Of a stretch of DNA of 64,000 nt, positions 35,101 to 45,800 are shown piece after piece. Within the stretch, counting starts at the first letter, position 1. Each line of letters begins with the position of its first letter. The translations under genes and the position numbers were made by a program. The notes under the pieces were generated by a model, which was given only the letters and a program-made list of their open reading frames with translations, did not search any database and was not told where the DNA came from. This DNA comes from Daphnia pulex (Eukaryota; Arthropoda; Branchiopoda; Diplostraca; Daphniidae), in the NCBI RefSeq assembly GCF_021134715.1, contig NC_060020.1, positions 4,898,001 to 4,962,000 on the forward strand. The letters are read 5' to 3'.

Positions 35101-36181
35101 TATCTTCGTCGTCTTGAGGTGGGTATAATGCAAATAGCGTATCCTGTATTTTAAAATTTATAGAGTATAAATGTTTGCTATTCGCAAGGAAATTAAGAAA
35201 GGCTTACCAATTGCAACTCATTTCGTCGAATTTTGTTAACGTTATCTATTACGTCAGGAGCCAGACGGTCTAGTAATCCTGGAAGAGGAGGATCACTAGC
35301 CGTTTGTCGTAGATCAAAAGTTGCCCAACTGCCGCGCGGTGTGTCCGACACAGAGCTCGAGCTACGAATGGAATTAGCCTGCAGATTAATAAATTAAACG
35401 TTAAAAAAGTGAAGAATTCTAAAATCATGTGAAAAAAACCGGTACTTTTGTTGAAACTGGGTCGATTACAGCAGTGCTTTCATTTTCATTGTTGAAGTTG
35501 ACATCATTTTCGTCATCTATTTCGAATTCTTGACGAGGAGTAGCCGCTAATGCATTAAGGCGACTAGCAGATTGACGAGCAAGACTTCCACTGCTGAAAT
35601 CTTGATATCTATGCTGAACAACAAGCCATGGTGAAGTATAACAACGAACACAATCTCGTACATGAGAGTTCAATGATTCCCTGAAAAATGTCATTCATTA
35701 GTTCTGATTTTTTTTGTTCCTTATGTCATGTTTGGTCATATACAATGGTTCAGGAGGAGTTATTGGTTGCAAAGTACGCCATGGTCTTGGTAGTAGATGG
35801 AGCTGTAAGTCATCTAGTGGAAAACTAAGGAGGAGTTTCAATGGATCTCTGTCACTCGCAGTAGCATGTTCATTCATGACATCCTCGTAATCCAATGGTT
35901 CTAAAGCTTCATTCCATGTGAAGGATTGAGCACTCTGTATACTACCAGCATATGATACAGTTCGACTTGTTTGATAGCCATCACTCATCTGACTAGCTGA
36001 AGACATTGCTCTCCGTACTTCAGATGCATGCTGCCTGATTAAGGACAATTAATAGATATATTGAAAATGTTTTTATTGCTAGAAAAAAAGGAAAACAGTA
36101 TATTAAAAATTAATACCTATGTAGTCTTTGAACAAACGGTCGTTGCCCGATAGGATTTGAAGCTTGTGAGGGCATAGACAT
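26165..36181 (-). CDS. Zir: DOCK6/7/8-type guanine nucleotide exchange factor (Zir)
   Basis: A very large multi-exon gene; the start is ATG at 36179-36181 ([20 protein letters not shown]) and the stop at 26165-26167. In order I see the N-terminal DOCK-C region ([31 protein letters not shown]), [20 protein letters not shown], and the DHR-1 lipid-binding domain around 32.9-33.9 kb ([58 protein letters not shown]). A middle helical scaffold follows ([17 protein letters not shown]-like, [17 protein letters not shown]). The DHR-2 catalytic domain lies at about 26.2-28.2 kb ([66 protein letters not shown]). These match vertebrate DOCK7 closely; Drosophila Zir is the single DOCK-C member. DHR-2 activates Rac and/or Cdc42. 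Exon edges were fixed for only a part of the gene. An antisense RNase MRP RNA gene and a cassette exon lie within it. Confidence 0.93.
28951..28959 (+). promoter_or_regulatory. TATA box of the RNase MRP RNA gene
   Basis: TATAAATAG starts 29 nt before the predicted RNA 5' end (about 28980). This is the usual position for the TATA element of type-3 RNA polymerase III promoters (U6, 7SK, RNase MRP and P RNAs). A proximal sequence element should lie about 25 nt further upstream; I cannot identify it because its arthropod consensus is loose. Confidence 0.7.
28980..29228 (+). ncRNA. RMRP: RNase MRP RNA
   Basis: About 249 nt. Conserved region I reads GAGGAAAGTCCCCGGACC (29042-29059), of which GGAAAGTCCCCGGACC is the same as in human RMRP. 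Conserved region V reads ACACAACGGGGCTCATTCG (29201-29219), and human RMRP has the same ACGGGGCTCATTC. These two pair as helix P4 with the characteristic bulged U (AG-U-CCCCG with CGGGGCU). The 5' end TGTCTTGTC pairs with the 3' end GACAAGAAC to close P1. A TATA box lies upstream and a T6 run follows, as expected for RNA polymerase III. RNase MRP is an essential ribonucleoprotein that cleaves pre-rRNA in the nucleolus. The gene sits in an intron (about 28556-29326) of the DOCK gene in antisense orientation. The CCCCGG/CGGGGC version of P4 and the flanking words favour MRP over RNase P RNA. Confidence 0.88.
29229..29234 (+). terminator. RNA polymerase III T6 terminator
   Basis: Six T residues directly follow the closing P1 strand of the RNase MRP RNA. 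Confidence 0.75.
29962..30057 (-). CDS. Zir: Symmetric cassette exon of the DOCK gene
   Basis: A 96-nt (32-codon) exon with phase 1 on both sides, between the exon ending LILRRR (donor CGCG|gtaatt, about 30277) and the exon beginning [11 protein letters not shown] (about 29719). It encodes [20 protein letters not shown] and [13 protein letters not shown]. The donor is CCAG|gtgggg. The acceptor (gaacgaaag) has a poor pyrimidine tract, as expected for an optional exon. Either inclusion or skipping keeps frame, and vertebrate DOCK7 has no counterpart. The Gly/Ser/Ala-rich composition suggests a flexible insert. Confidence 0.6.
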
Positions 36182-36347
36182 GTTGAATCAAAAGTCTGCA
36201 GTTTAGAGTTTAAGAAACACAATCTCCAGCAAAATAGACATAGTAAAAATATAATTAGTATATTGGAATGTCTGACAAATTTCGAAAAACTCGCCGTAAC
36301 AGTAAGCGATTTGTTTATTTTTTGGTCTTCGTTATCTGTCACTAACA

Positions 36348-36400
36348 TATCGATTAAAATTTCATCGATGATTTAAGTATTGATATATAATTTAATCGAT
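36348..36400. promoter_or_regulatory. Three ATCGAT (DRE-like) motifs upstream of the DOCK gene
   Basis: ATCGAT occurs at 36349, 36364 and 36395, within 52 bp and about 170-220 bp upstream of the DOCK start codon. The first sits in TATCGAT, seven of the eight bases of the DREF element TATCGATA, a common promoter motif of arthropod housekeeping genes. It is probably part of the DOCK promoter. Confidence 0.4.
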
Positions 36401-36599
36401 TGTTTTGTTAGAAAAGTATGAAAATTCCCGCTTTTTTTTTAATCTGCAAACTTCAAAATGGTAGAACTGGGACACTTGATTTGTTTAATGAAACACATGT
36501 AATGCATATCCTACATATCTATGAATTTTTTTTCTTGTCCAAAATACAAAACATGATACACACTGAACTTAAATTTAGCATTTTTTCAGTTAGCAATCG

Positions 36600-38151
36600 T
36601 CAATTCGCTTCAGCACTGGGAAACAGCCGTTCATATTTCTCCAGATGAGACTTTGAACATTTGGAAAAGGCACTTTTCTGAATTAAAAGGGGAAAGTCTT
36701 TGCCACTAAGACAGACACGATTCCGAACGTCGGCAACTTCAGCAACTAGTTCTTTCCAGCAGAACGTGTTGGCACCATTTGGTCGAACGGACATTTTTTG
36801 TGCTATGAAAGAAGCAAAACAGAAACCTGTCATAAAAGCGTCATGTCCTGCGCGATGTCCTTTGAAGCGTTCTTGGCGCGAAGACCTGGTGATATTGATG
36901 ACATTTTCTACTTCAGTGCGTGCAATGTTGTTATCATCCTTTCTTTTTCGTTTCTTAGCTTTCTTTTGGTCTTCAAGTAAAACAGCTCGATACACGTCGT
37001 GGGATTTCTTGCAATTTGACTCACTGTTACAGAAGCCATGATTCTACAAGAATTACACAAAACAATAAATATAACATTAAAGTGATTTTAGGTTCAAATT
37101 GATAGGCACCTACTATGTAATTTGAACAAATTTCCAAGTCTTCTTCATTCTGCAAACGCGGAGAACAGTCCCAGAAGTCAATAAAATCTGATTCTATTAA
37201 TGTGTGGTTGCAAATGACATGTGCACGACTAGAATTCTTCAAATTCATGTTTTTTAATTGACTGAAAATATGAAACGTATTATAGGTAAAGGTTAAGATA
37301 GGCATATGTTTTTGCTCTTACTGGCTGCGGAATATGTATTCCAAAAAGGATGCATTCGTTCTAACGGAAAATTCCGCGACAAATTTTGTATCAAAGATAC
37401 CATTGGGAAACATTACCTCCAAATCAGCCAGAAAGGAAGAAAGTTTCGGAGGTAAATCTGCATAAAGATTTTGATAGAGAAAAACCAAATCTACAAGGCC
37501 ATTATGAAGAACAAGAGGAACTTTGGCTGAAATAACCACAGCAAATAGATCTCTTAGGTCCCAAGTTGCTTTCTTTGCTTTTCCCTGAAAAAAATACAAT
37601 GTTAATAATTTGTGTTAATGATTCAGAGAACTTAAGTAGCAATTATTTTACCTTCCCAGCTCTATCATTTCCTCTGTAATAAGGGATCCCTTGAGAATAT
37701 TGCTTGTGGAAATCAAATCCATGAGTAACAAGAAACTGAAGTGCAGAAGGTTCAACTACATAATCTTCTGAGCATAATGCCATGAGATTGAAAGTTTGAA
37801 CACTGAAATTCAAATTTTTTGAAGATTCATCATTTTCAGTGCTTGACAGTTTGAAACAGCTGAGACCTAATGAAATAATAGAGCGTGTTTTGGCTACTTC
37901 ACATATGTTTATGTATCGGTCATCAACTGCTTGAGAGTTTATCAATTTTCTGCTCCCCAGGCCACTCAATTCCTAATGAAACAAACAAGAGTGAATTAAG
38001 GAAAGAAATATAGGTTAATTTTAGGTTATTCATTTACACAGTCTAGAGAAATGAAAGATGAATTTTGTATTGAACACACAAGACTTGGCCAGATAAACTG
38101 CAAGTTATCTTTGTGAACATCAAGCACTGACACCAAGAAATCTTGATCCAT
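36600..38151 (-). CDS. TOE1: TOE1, DEDD-family 3' exonuclease
   Basis: Five exons (38038-38151, 37652-37972, 37322-37584, 37114-37261, 36600-37043) give 429 aa. It is a CAF1/Pop2-type deadenylase: [15 protein letters not shown] (catalytic Asp and Glu of motif I), [39 protein letters not shown] (motif II Asp) and [17 protein letters not shown] (motif III). A CCCH zinc finger ([20 protein letters not shown]) is followed by a basic stretch ([11 protein letters not shown]) that fits a nuclear localisation signal, the same order as in human TOE1. TOE1 trims and de-adenylates the 3' ends of snRNA precursors in Cajal bodies. The start chosen is [16 protein letters not shown]; upstream sense codons exist but without ATG. 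All catalytic acidic residues are visible. Confidence 0.93.
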
Positions 38152-39886
38152 ATCAAATACGTAGGTTGAAAGTGGAACAATATCTAAAAAAGCTACGGCT
38201 GTCTTTCGAATGAAAATAAAATGTGGCAAAATGCAGAGTCAAGAGCAAGACAACTTTCAAAAACTTGAAATCTAAATAAACAGCAGACGACTCCTTATTA
38301 AACCTGCATTCCGCGCAACTTGTAAAAATACTTCAAATACAGCGCTTGAATGGTTTATTTCAATTTAAATTAAATTGTTTTTTTTACGCTTTTTCTTGGA
38401 CTATGGTCGAAACTTAAAAAAAAAATATTCAAAATGAATGAAAATTCTAGAAAAGTTTTTAAGAATTTCACAGTTTGAAGAGTTCGACATTTTTGAGATG
38501 CAAGAATTAGTAGTTCAGTAACCCTGTACAGGAGAGCAGAATGCGGCAGAATGTTATATTTAAAAATCTTTTAAAGTAAAGGTTGAATTGGCTATTTACC
38601 TGGTGTGCAAAACAAATGGAGTTCAATTAAGAAATCACCTGACTAACCTGCATTTCTTTTTTGTGCCGATGACTTAAAGATTGAGGGAACAACACGAATC
38701 GCGCGCATATCATTCAAGCGTCTTGTTCCAGTCGTTCTATTCTATTTTGTATATGTCTGATCCTATCAAGAGTTTCCGCGTTTTCGATTGCAATATAGGA
38801 TATACGGCGGTGGACATGCAATCAGAGTTGCATGTTCCCAGTGAACAGAAGACAGCACGACGATCTATGTGTGTACTGATCATACGACCTCAGCAACGTA
38901 CCAGTTTAGTTTGTTGTGGCTTGCCAGTGAGTATGCGACTACCATAGCTCGCGTGGCTAACTGCAGAAAGGCATATATATTGGCGAATAGTTGTCTGTTG
39001 TCCTTCCCTAAGTTCAGTACGCGTTTCATGGGTCGCCACTGTTGTCGTCCTGCGATCAGTTATCAGATCATACCGCAGTTTGTCCAAATCTATTGTTATA
39101 GCGATAATACTCGATTGATTTCCTCGGATTTCCTGATATTCTGAACATTGTTTAAACACCGCCGTGTGAGTAATTCGCTTATTAGAATGGAGATTTTTCC
39201 AGAGATATAAACAATTGCAGTCCATTTTCTTCCTTGTTCATCAAGTGATCACTCGATTCTGTCAATACAAAGTGCCATTAGCCCTGTTTCCCTATTACCC
39301 TTTTTCCGCATTTCGTATGTGAGGAATTTAACTGTACTCAGCCTGCGTACTTTTCACAGTTCTAAACAGTATAAAGTGATGTGATAGTTAAGGGTCTAGC
39401 AGTAGAATCAGTGTGAACAATTGAATTAAGCTTACGTAACTATTTAAAAAAGAATTCATCAGTTTAGCGATGACACGTGGAAGGAATAGCTTAATTATCC
39501 ATTACAACGCTTGCCAGTCCATAATTAAAACTTTCGCACTGTTTGCTTCTTGAACTAGATTCGTTTTAATTCCTTTGAAAACTGTTAATTAGTTTGCCGT
39601 TTAAATTCATTGTTTAGTCGGTTCTTTACAAATAGCCAGACAACGAATCATGTGTGCTGCTTTCTTCAATCAATTCTTACTTTTAAGGTAATGAGTCACC
39701 CCGCATAGTAGTGTCGCACTGTAACCAAGGCGACCGATGGGCATCGATATACACTGGCAGCTCGACGATCGAACGAGAGCGTCAGAATTATTCCAGAGCC
39801 CACGCAATATTGTTATATAGATATAAAAATAGACAAAGGTAGAAAAGAAATACTAAAGGACGGTAGCTAACAAGAACTCCATCACC
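38152..39886. other. Divergent intergenic region, TOE1 and the Slob-like gene
   Basis: No coding exon supported. An A/T block TATATAGATATAAAAATAG (about 39815-39833) sits 55-70 nt upstream of the Slob-like ATG and could act as its TATA element. Otherwise nothing recognisable. Confidence 0.4.
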
Positions 39887-42800
39887 ATGTTGAAGTTGAA
39901 CCTTTACTCCAAAAACAAGAGCCTTCAGGATGATGTCAAGTCGGAAGTGACTGGCCATGATCGATTCGGCCATGTCGGAGTCCATCGCTCAGCCAAAAGT
40001 TCCTCGATGGCGAATTCTTTTACTCCGTCTCCGAAATGGCGGATTCAAAAAGAAGCCTTACTTAGACAGCAACGCCAGGCTGAACGATGGCGGCGATCTT
40101 CTGGGTTAAGAGGCGACGGCTACGGGCCCATCAACTCTCAACAACCGTCGTCGGCGAGAACCATCAAAGAGGAGAATGAATACTCGAGCGAATCGCAAAT
40201 AAAAGTTAACTCGAGATCCTCCTTTTTTGGACTCAGTTGGGCACGACAACTTCTTCAGCATTTGCTGGCTTGCCGCTCAGAAGGCTGTCCCAATCAAACA
40301 GAGGAGTCGCCTGAATATCTGATTCCATGGTAAGTCCGAGAATAACGTTTATCATTTCATTATACATGTTAAATGTTGGTATACTTCATTCTGCATTTAT
40401 GGAATCTATTCGAGAACCTCCATTAAGGCGATAAGATTTTATTAGCTTTATGAAAAGTACATCCAGATTCGTCGATTTGATAGGAATGTACTTAGAAAAC
40501 CTGGAGAAAAAATACAACGCGAAAAAAACGAATTCCTTCGTTTAAGGAAATTCTGACCGATAATAAAAATGTTAACAGCGCAGAGTATTTTCACTAGTTT
40601 TCCTTTTGCGGCTTGTGAGCAAACAAGCAGAATTATGATCTAATTAGTTCTAGTCGTTTTCGTCATTTGGCTTCTTATTTTGATGGTGATTGATTAATCC
40701 AGTTACAATATGCGACGGATGCAAATGGTTGCTTCGAAACTAAACTATCGTCACAATCAAAACGAAGGTCTGATTTTTATAACCTCGGAGGAGATTCACG
40801 TGGCACAGCGTATGTGCCATAGCTTATATTTAGATATTCATGTTTCTAGCGAGTCGTGATTTGGTTTCTTTAGTCAAAACCTGTGCGTCACAGAAGATGT
40901 AGGAAAATCACGAATCTCTACCAAAGCTTTCGTACGAGGCTGCATAATCAGGCCAAGTTAAATAGAGATTAGCGAATGAATGAGGAAGCCCAAATCTGGT
41001 TTTCTGCTGTACACCTATTCGTCTTTAGCGAATCAACGCGAGTTGACGACGTCTCTGGTGTGCGTCCGCTTCCTATATAAACTGATTACACTGTGTTTCT
41101 TTTGATAATCGATTTAGAGACCTCTCCCCATCACCGTTATAGGCGGTGAGCAACAAGAAACATATTGCCGAATCACGTCCGACGGATCTTTATAATAATC
41201 GATTTCAGTTCCACAAAGACATCGTGTATCATGCAATAAAGGCAAGGTATAATATGCTATATTTTGCTTAGTGTCGCTACAAGCCCCACAGTCTGGCCCC
41301 TGCCGTCAACGAATACAAAATGAGCAATTTCCGGTGCTCCGTTTATGTACAACTATCTACGTGCGGGTTAAAAAAATGTCGATAACAATTTTTCTAGCCG
41401 CGTACATGGTTAACAAAATTTCACCATTGTTGGCTATACAGGAAGGTTACAGGGTTCGCATTAGTTTAGATGTACTGATGCCATTCTCAGGTTGAAAAAT
41501 AAGAACGAAAGATTTCTATCAAATAATTAATAGCGCAATTAACTTGGCATCTCGGCATACTTCATATTCCACCGACGCCCAACGTGATGATCTTTCCTTA
41601 TAAGGTCAACGAGCCTATAAGTTACAGGAGTAAACAATTCTCGAGGATCGATTACTTATTATTGCAGTGGGAAAAACACACAAGAGCGAGCCGCGTTTTG
41701 TTGACACTGGATTAGCTTTCCCGAAGATGTTATACAATACGCGTCGAAGAACGCCTCTTATTATCATCGCCAGCTACCATGGCAACTTTGTTCGTGATTT
41801 GCGCTTGTGCTGCTGAGACTGCACTGATGCTGTCTACTGAATAAAGAGTCCGCTTTCCTCTCGATTCGTTCATTGACTGATGTCAGTTAGGCACACGTAT
41901 TATGCGAATATCGACCAGACATATGATTTTTGCTGTGTGATTTTCTGGTCTTTCAATGGAAGATTTCGTTGGTTATCGAGGCTTTTATCAAAGCGCACAA
42001 AGGGTTTCTATCGACGAACATTTGTTTATTCAGGCGACAACTTCTACCTTTGCACAAATGTTGCTTATACGTATAACCGAAAAGAGATTGCGTATATAGA
42101 CGCTTAGTTGTACTCCTTATATCACACTCGTTCACACCTGTCGCCAGGGGTGCGCAATTGATCCGATGAAAGATTTGGCTAAAATATGTAAAAGTTTAAA
42201 TGTTAGCAAGATCAAACCCAAACATTCAGCTAGACTCCCGATTGCCGTATTTGTTTGTTTTGTTTCCTTGGCCTTATAGTGCGAGATAATGAAGGATTAA
42301 GTGGAAGTATCTAGACTCATTTTTACGCTAGTAATACAGTCGCCAAGTCTCGCCTGAGAATACATACGTTACCTTCTCATCATGCAGCAGCAGGGTAGTA
42401 ACTGAATTTCTATGGTTTGCTGACGGCCAATGAAGCCCTACCATGCAGTCTTTGCCTTAGGGAACAATACGATAATGAGAGGTGACAGAATACGGCTAGA
42501 CTCTAAATAAATATGCATGCAAATCAATATTTTGTCTACAACGCAACCGACTTAGTTGGCTGCTTGTCACATTGTAACTTTGCTGCGTCCCACACCCGGT
42601 TTACGCCCGTTCAACCAACTGCTTTGTGTAGACGATTTTTCAATCTATATCCTATATACAGTGTGTACCTTGTGAAACATATTGGAACACCGCCGTGAAA
42701 ATGTCCTGAAGGGTACACCTCTTCGGTGCACCTCCAGCAACCTGCGCAAGTCATTTGAGAAGCTAGTCGACCGCGTCAGACCCTATACAGCTGTGCCGCT

Positions 42801-45800
42801 GTTGCGTACAGCCAATGGGTCTCAAAACTCTCAAGTATCTTTAGTAACAGACTGGGCTCTGACCTGGTCGGTTCTTCGTCTTGTGTCGCCTCATGTTGTG
42901 TTGCTCTAAATGGATTGAGCTCGACAATTTTGTTGTTTTTTTATAAATTAACAACTGGTGTGAGTGCATCGCCAGCAATCAGCTCTGCCTGATTTGAATC
43001 GCAAGGAATTTCGGGAGTTTTCCCGACTTTTTTTGTTTTGTTTTGCAGTTGAAGTGATCGCGGCTCCGAGCCGCAACATAATAGCCGCAACATGTTTAAC
43101 ATGTACCGAAGGCGTTTTTATAACGCCAAGGCGTCGGCTATGAACGGCGGCAGCTCCGAAGAACTCGGCCATGATCGCTTCAACTACATGAATCCCAATG
43201 TCAATTACGACAAGTGGCCACGGCGGCTGCGGCCCAAGAAGAATTCACTCAAAGTCGAGTTGGAGGCCCCCGAGAGTCCGCACATGCCCGAGGCGGATGG
43301 AAGCGGTCGGGAATCATCCACATTCGCAGAGGTGCGCCACTGCAACGGATCGCTACGTGAACATCAGCGATTATTGAACCTGCGCTCCAGTCGTCATAAG
43401 TGTAGTCCACGATGCAGAGTTAAAGTACATAACCGCTTAATTCTGGCCTACCCTCCCCCCCCTCTAGTCCACACTGAATTTCTGTTTATTTTTTAACGAA
43501 AACAAAATGAGACATTTCTCTTCAAAGCCGTTCTCTTATTATATTGTTTGGATTATACTCTAAAGTAAAATAGTGTTGATTACAGAGTAATTAGATTAAT
43601 CAGGGCTTGCCTTATCGTAAACCAATTACGAGATGTTTCTTATTTTTAATTTTAAATCATTTAATCATGTTGTGATCAATAATTTATTACTAGAATAACA
43701 AAAAGGGATAGCCGTCATTTTTTGTTATTCAATACCGTGAGGGATTGGCGGCATAGGATCGCAAGCGAGGCAAACAAATTATAATGCACTTTAAGATCAG
43801 ATAAGTCTATAACCAAACAGATTATGCAATCGTGTTTTACTTACACACTTTATCCGGAAAAATATAGCTACCACTGATAGCACTTGAGTAGTAGGCTACT
43901 CGAAACTCATAAACTGTTATTCGTCTATTATTATCTGGGAATCTATTTTTATGTCGAAAAATCTGGTGGTGCATTCGCATAGATTAGCTGAGTTAAGGAT
44001 TTTATGGCATCCACGTCACCCTTTTATTCATTAATGAGGAAAAAAATTATCGTTGATGTCGGCCTTTTGCTGTTAACAGAAAATGGTCATCAAGAAATGG
44101 ATCGATATAGGATAATTTCAAAAACCATTGGCTAGCACATTTGTTGGGAGGCTTCTACCGTTTCATAAGCAAGTTAGTAACAATACAAAAATTGCTAAAG
44201 AAAAAAATGCAGCAATCAATCAATGGATTAAAATTAGTCTTTTACTAATTGATTGATCACAGCACAGCAGAAATGGTAGAAAATGTTCAATAGGCACGAA
44301 CTTCCAAAACGAAATTTTGTGGAGAACTACATTCCCTATATTGTAATCTATATATGGCGGAACTAGGTCCAGAAGGTTATATGTACAACATCCCACGTGA
44401 AATCGCATCAGCGCATTTAAATGGTACAGCAATATAGTTAAGGGGTTAAGAGGATGAAAAACGGTATTGAATTTTTAAATTTAAATATTCATCTAAGTAT
44501 ACTATTTCCAATTTTAATTTCAAAATGAACTTTATACGCCCGACCATGAGTCATGTTACGAACGAAAACTACTATAACCGTTTTGAATGATTTAAGAATG
44601 CAAAGAGAATAATTTTAGATTTATTTAAGCAATTTAGTAGGAGAAGCTTTCAAGAATCAAGTCTCCGAATGAACACAATTTTATGCCGACTCAACTTCAG
44701 TGGATTCCCTTTGAACTCCCGACTTGCATTTTCTGATTCATTAACGCGCTAATATTCTCTTAAAATGTCAAATTGGACGCATAACGACGACGACGACAGA
44801 GCCCCAAATCGTCGACACAGAATTTGAGTACGGAGGCCTTGGTCAAGGTCTTCGCTTGCCTAGGTGTTCAGGAGAGCGGGGCAGCCGGCTGCAACGGTTC
44901 ATCGGCGGCCGCCTCCACTTCCAGTGGCTGTGTCATCGACCGCGACAAGCTCAAAGGATGCCAACTCAAACGCCCAAAAAGGCTCAGCGTCTTCTCATCG
45001 TCTCTGTCCTCCATCAGGTAGGCTGCTATGGCCACGATCGAATAAGCAAAAGTGTTTTTCAATAAAAAAAAAGACAAAAAACAATGGTCAGGTCTATACC
45101 ATCAAGCCAATCAAAAATATAGCCCCCAACAGTGCAGCTAGACTGGCTTGGTTGATTATCAAATTTGGGTTCGCTTTCAGCGGAATTTTTTTTCTTGTTG
45201 GTCCGTCGGTTTTGATCTGTTGCAACTAAATATCCCCCCCCCCATTCCATCTCTTAATCGGGGAAAAGGTTAAAGAGTGTCCTACATGAAAGAGAAATAA
45301 AATCAATACGTGCTGCTACATGTACCAACTTCCCCCGGGATGGAGTACGGAGCGAGCGATTCGCTCTGTGCTGTCCATCAAAGAAACGCATTACTTATTG
45401 ATATTTTCAATACCTCCGAGCATTATATTTCCATTATTGATACTCTCCTCCCCAATTCGGTTAGGTTAAAGATCAAACTGTATTTTTAATATTCTCCGTC
45501 AGCTTTTAACAATTTTTCTTTTATTCCGCCTTTCTCCGTGTCCAGTCTCATTTTCCAGCCCTATTTAATAGCAACAACAACCACCTAATGTTTTGGCCAC
45601 TGGACAAAATTTAGGTCAAAACTTGGAACATAACGTACGTTGTTCGCGTCTTATTATATACTTGGAAGAGTGAAACCCTGCTGCTTGTTGTGACTTTGAT
45701 TCACCCATTTCGAAAAGGCAGCCTGAAAATAATCCTGTCTGGACGTCTGTGGACGGGTGACGTCGATTCGGAAAGACGTCACGACGAGTGGATTCGCAAT

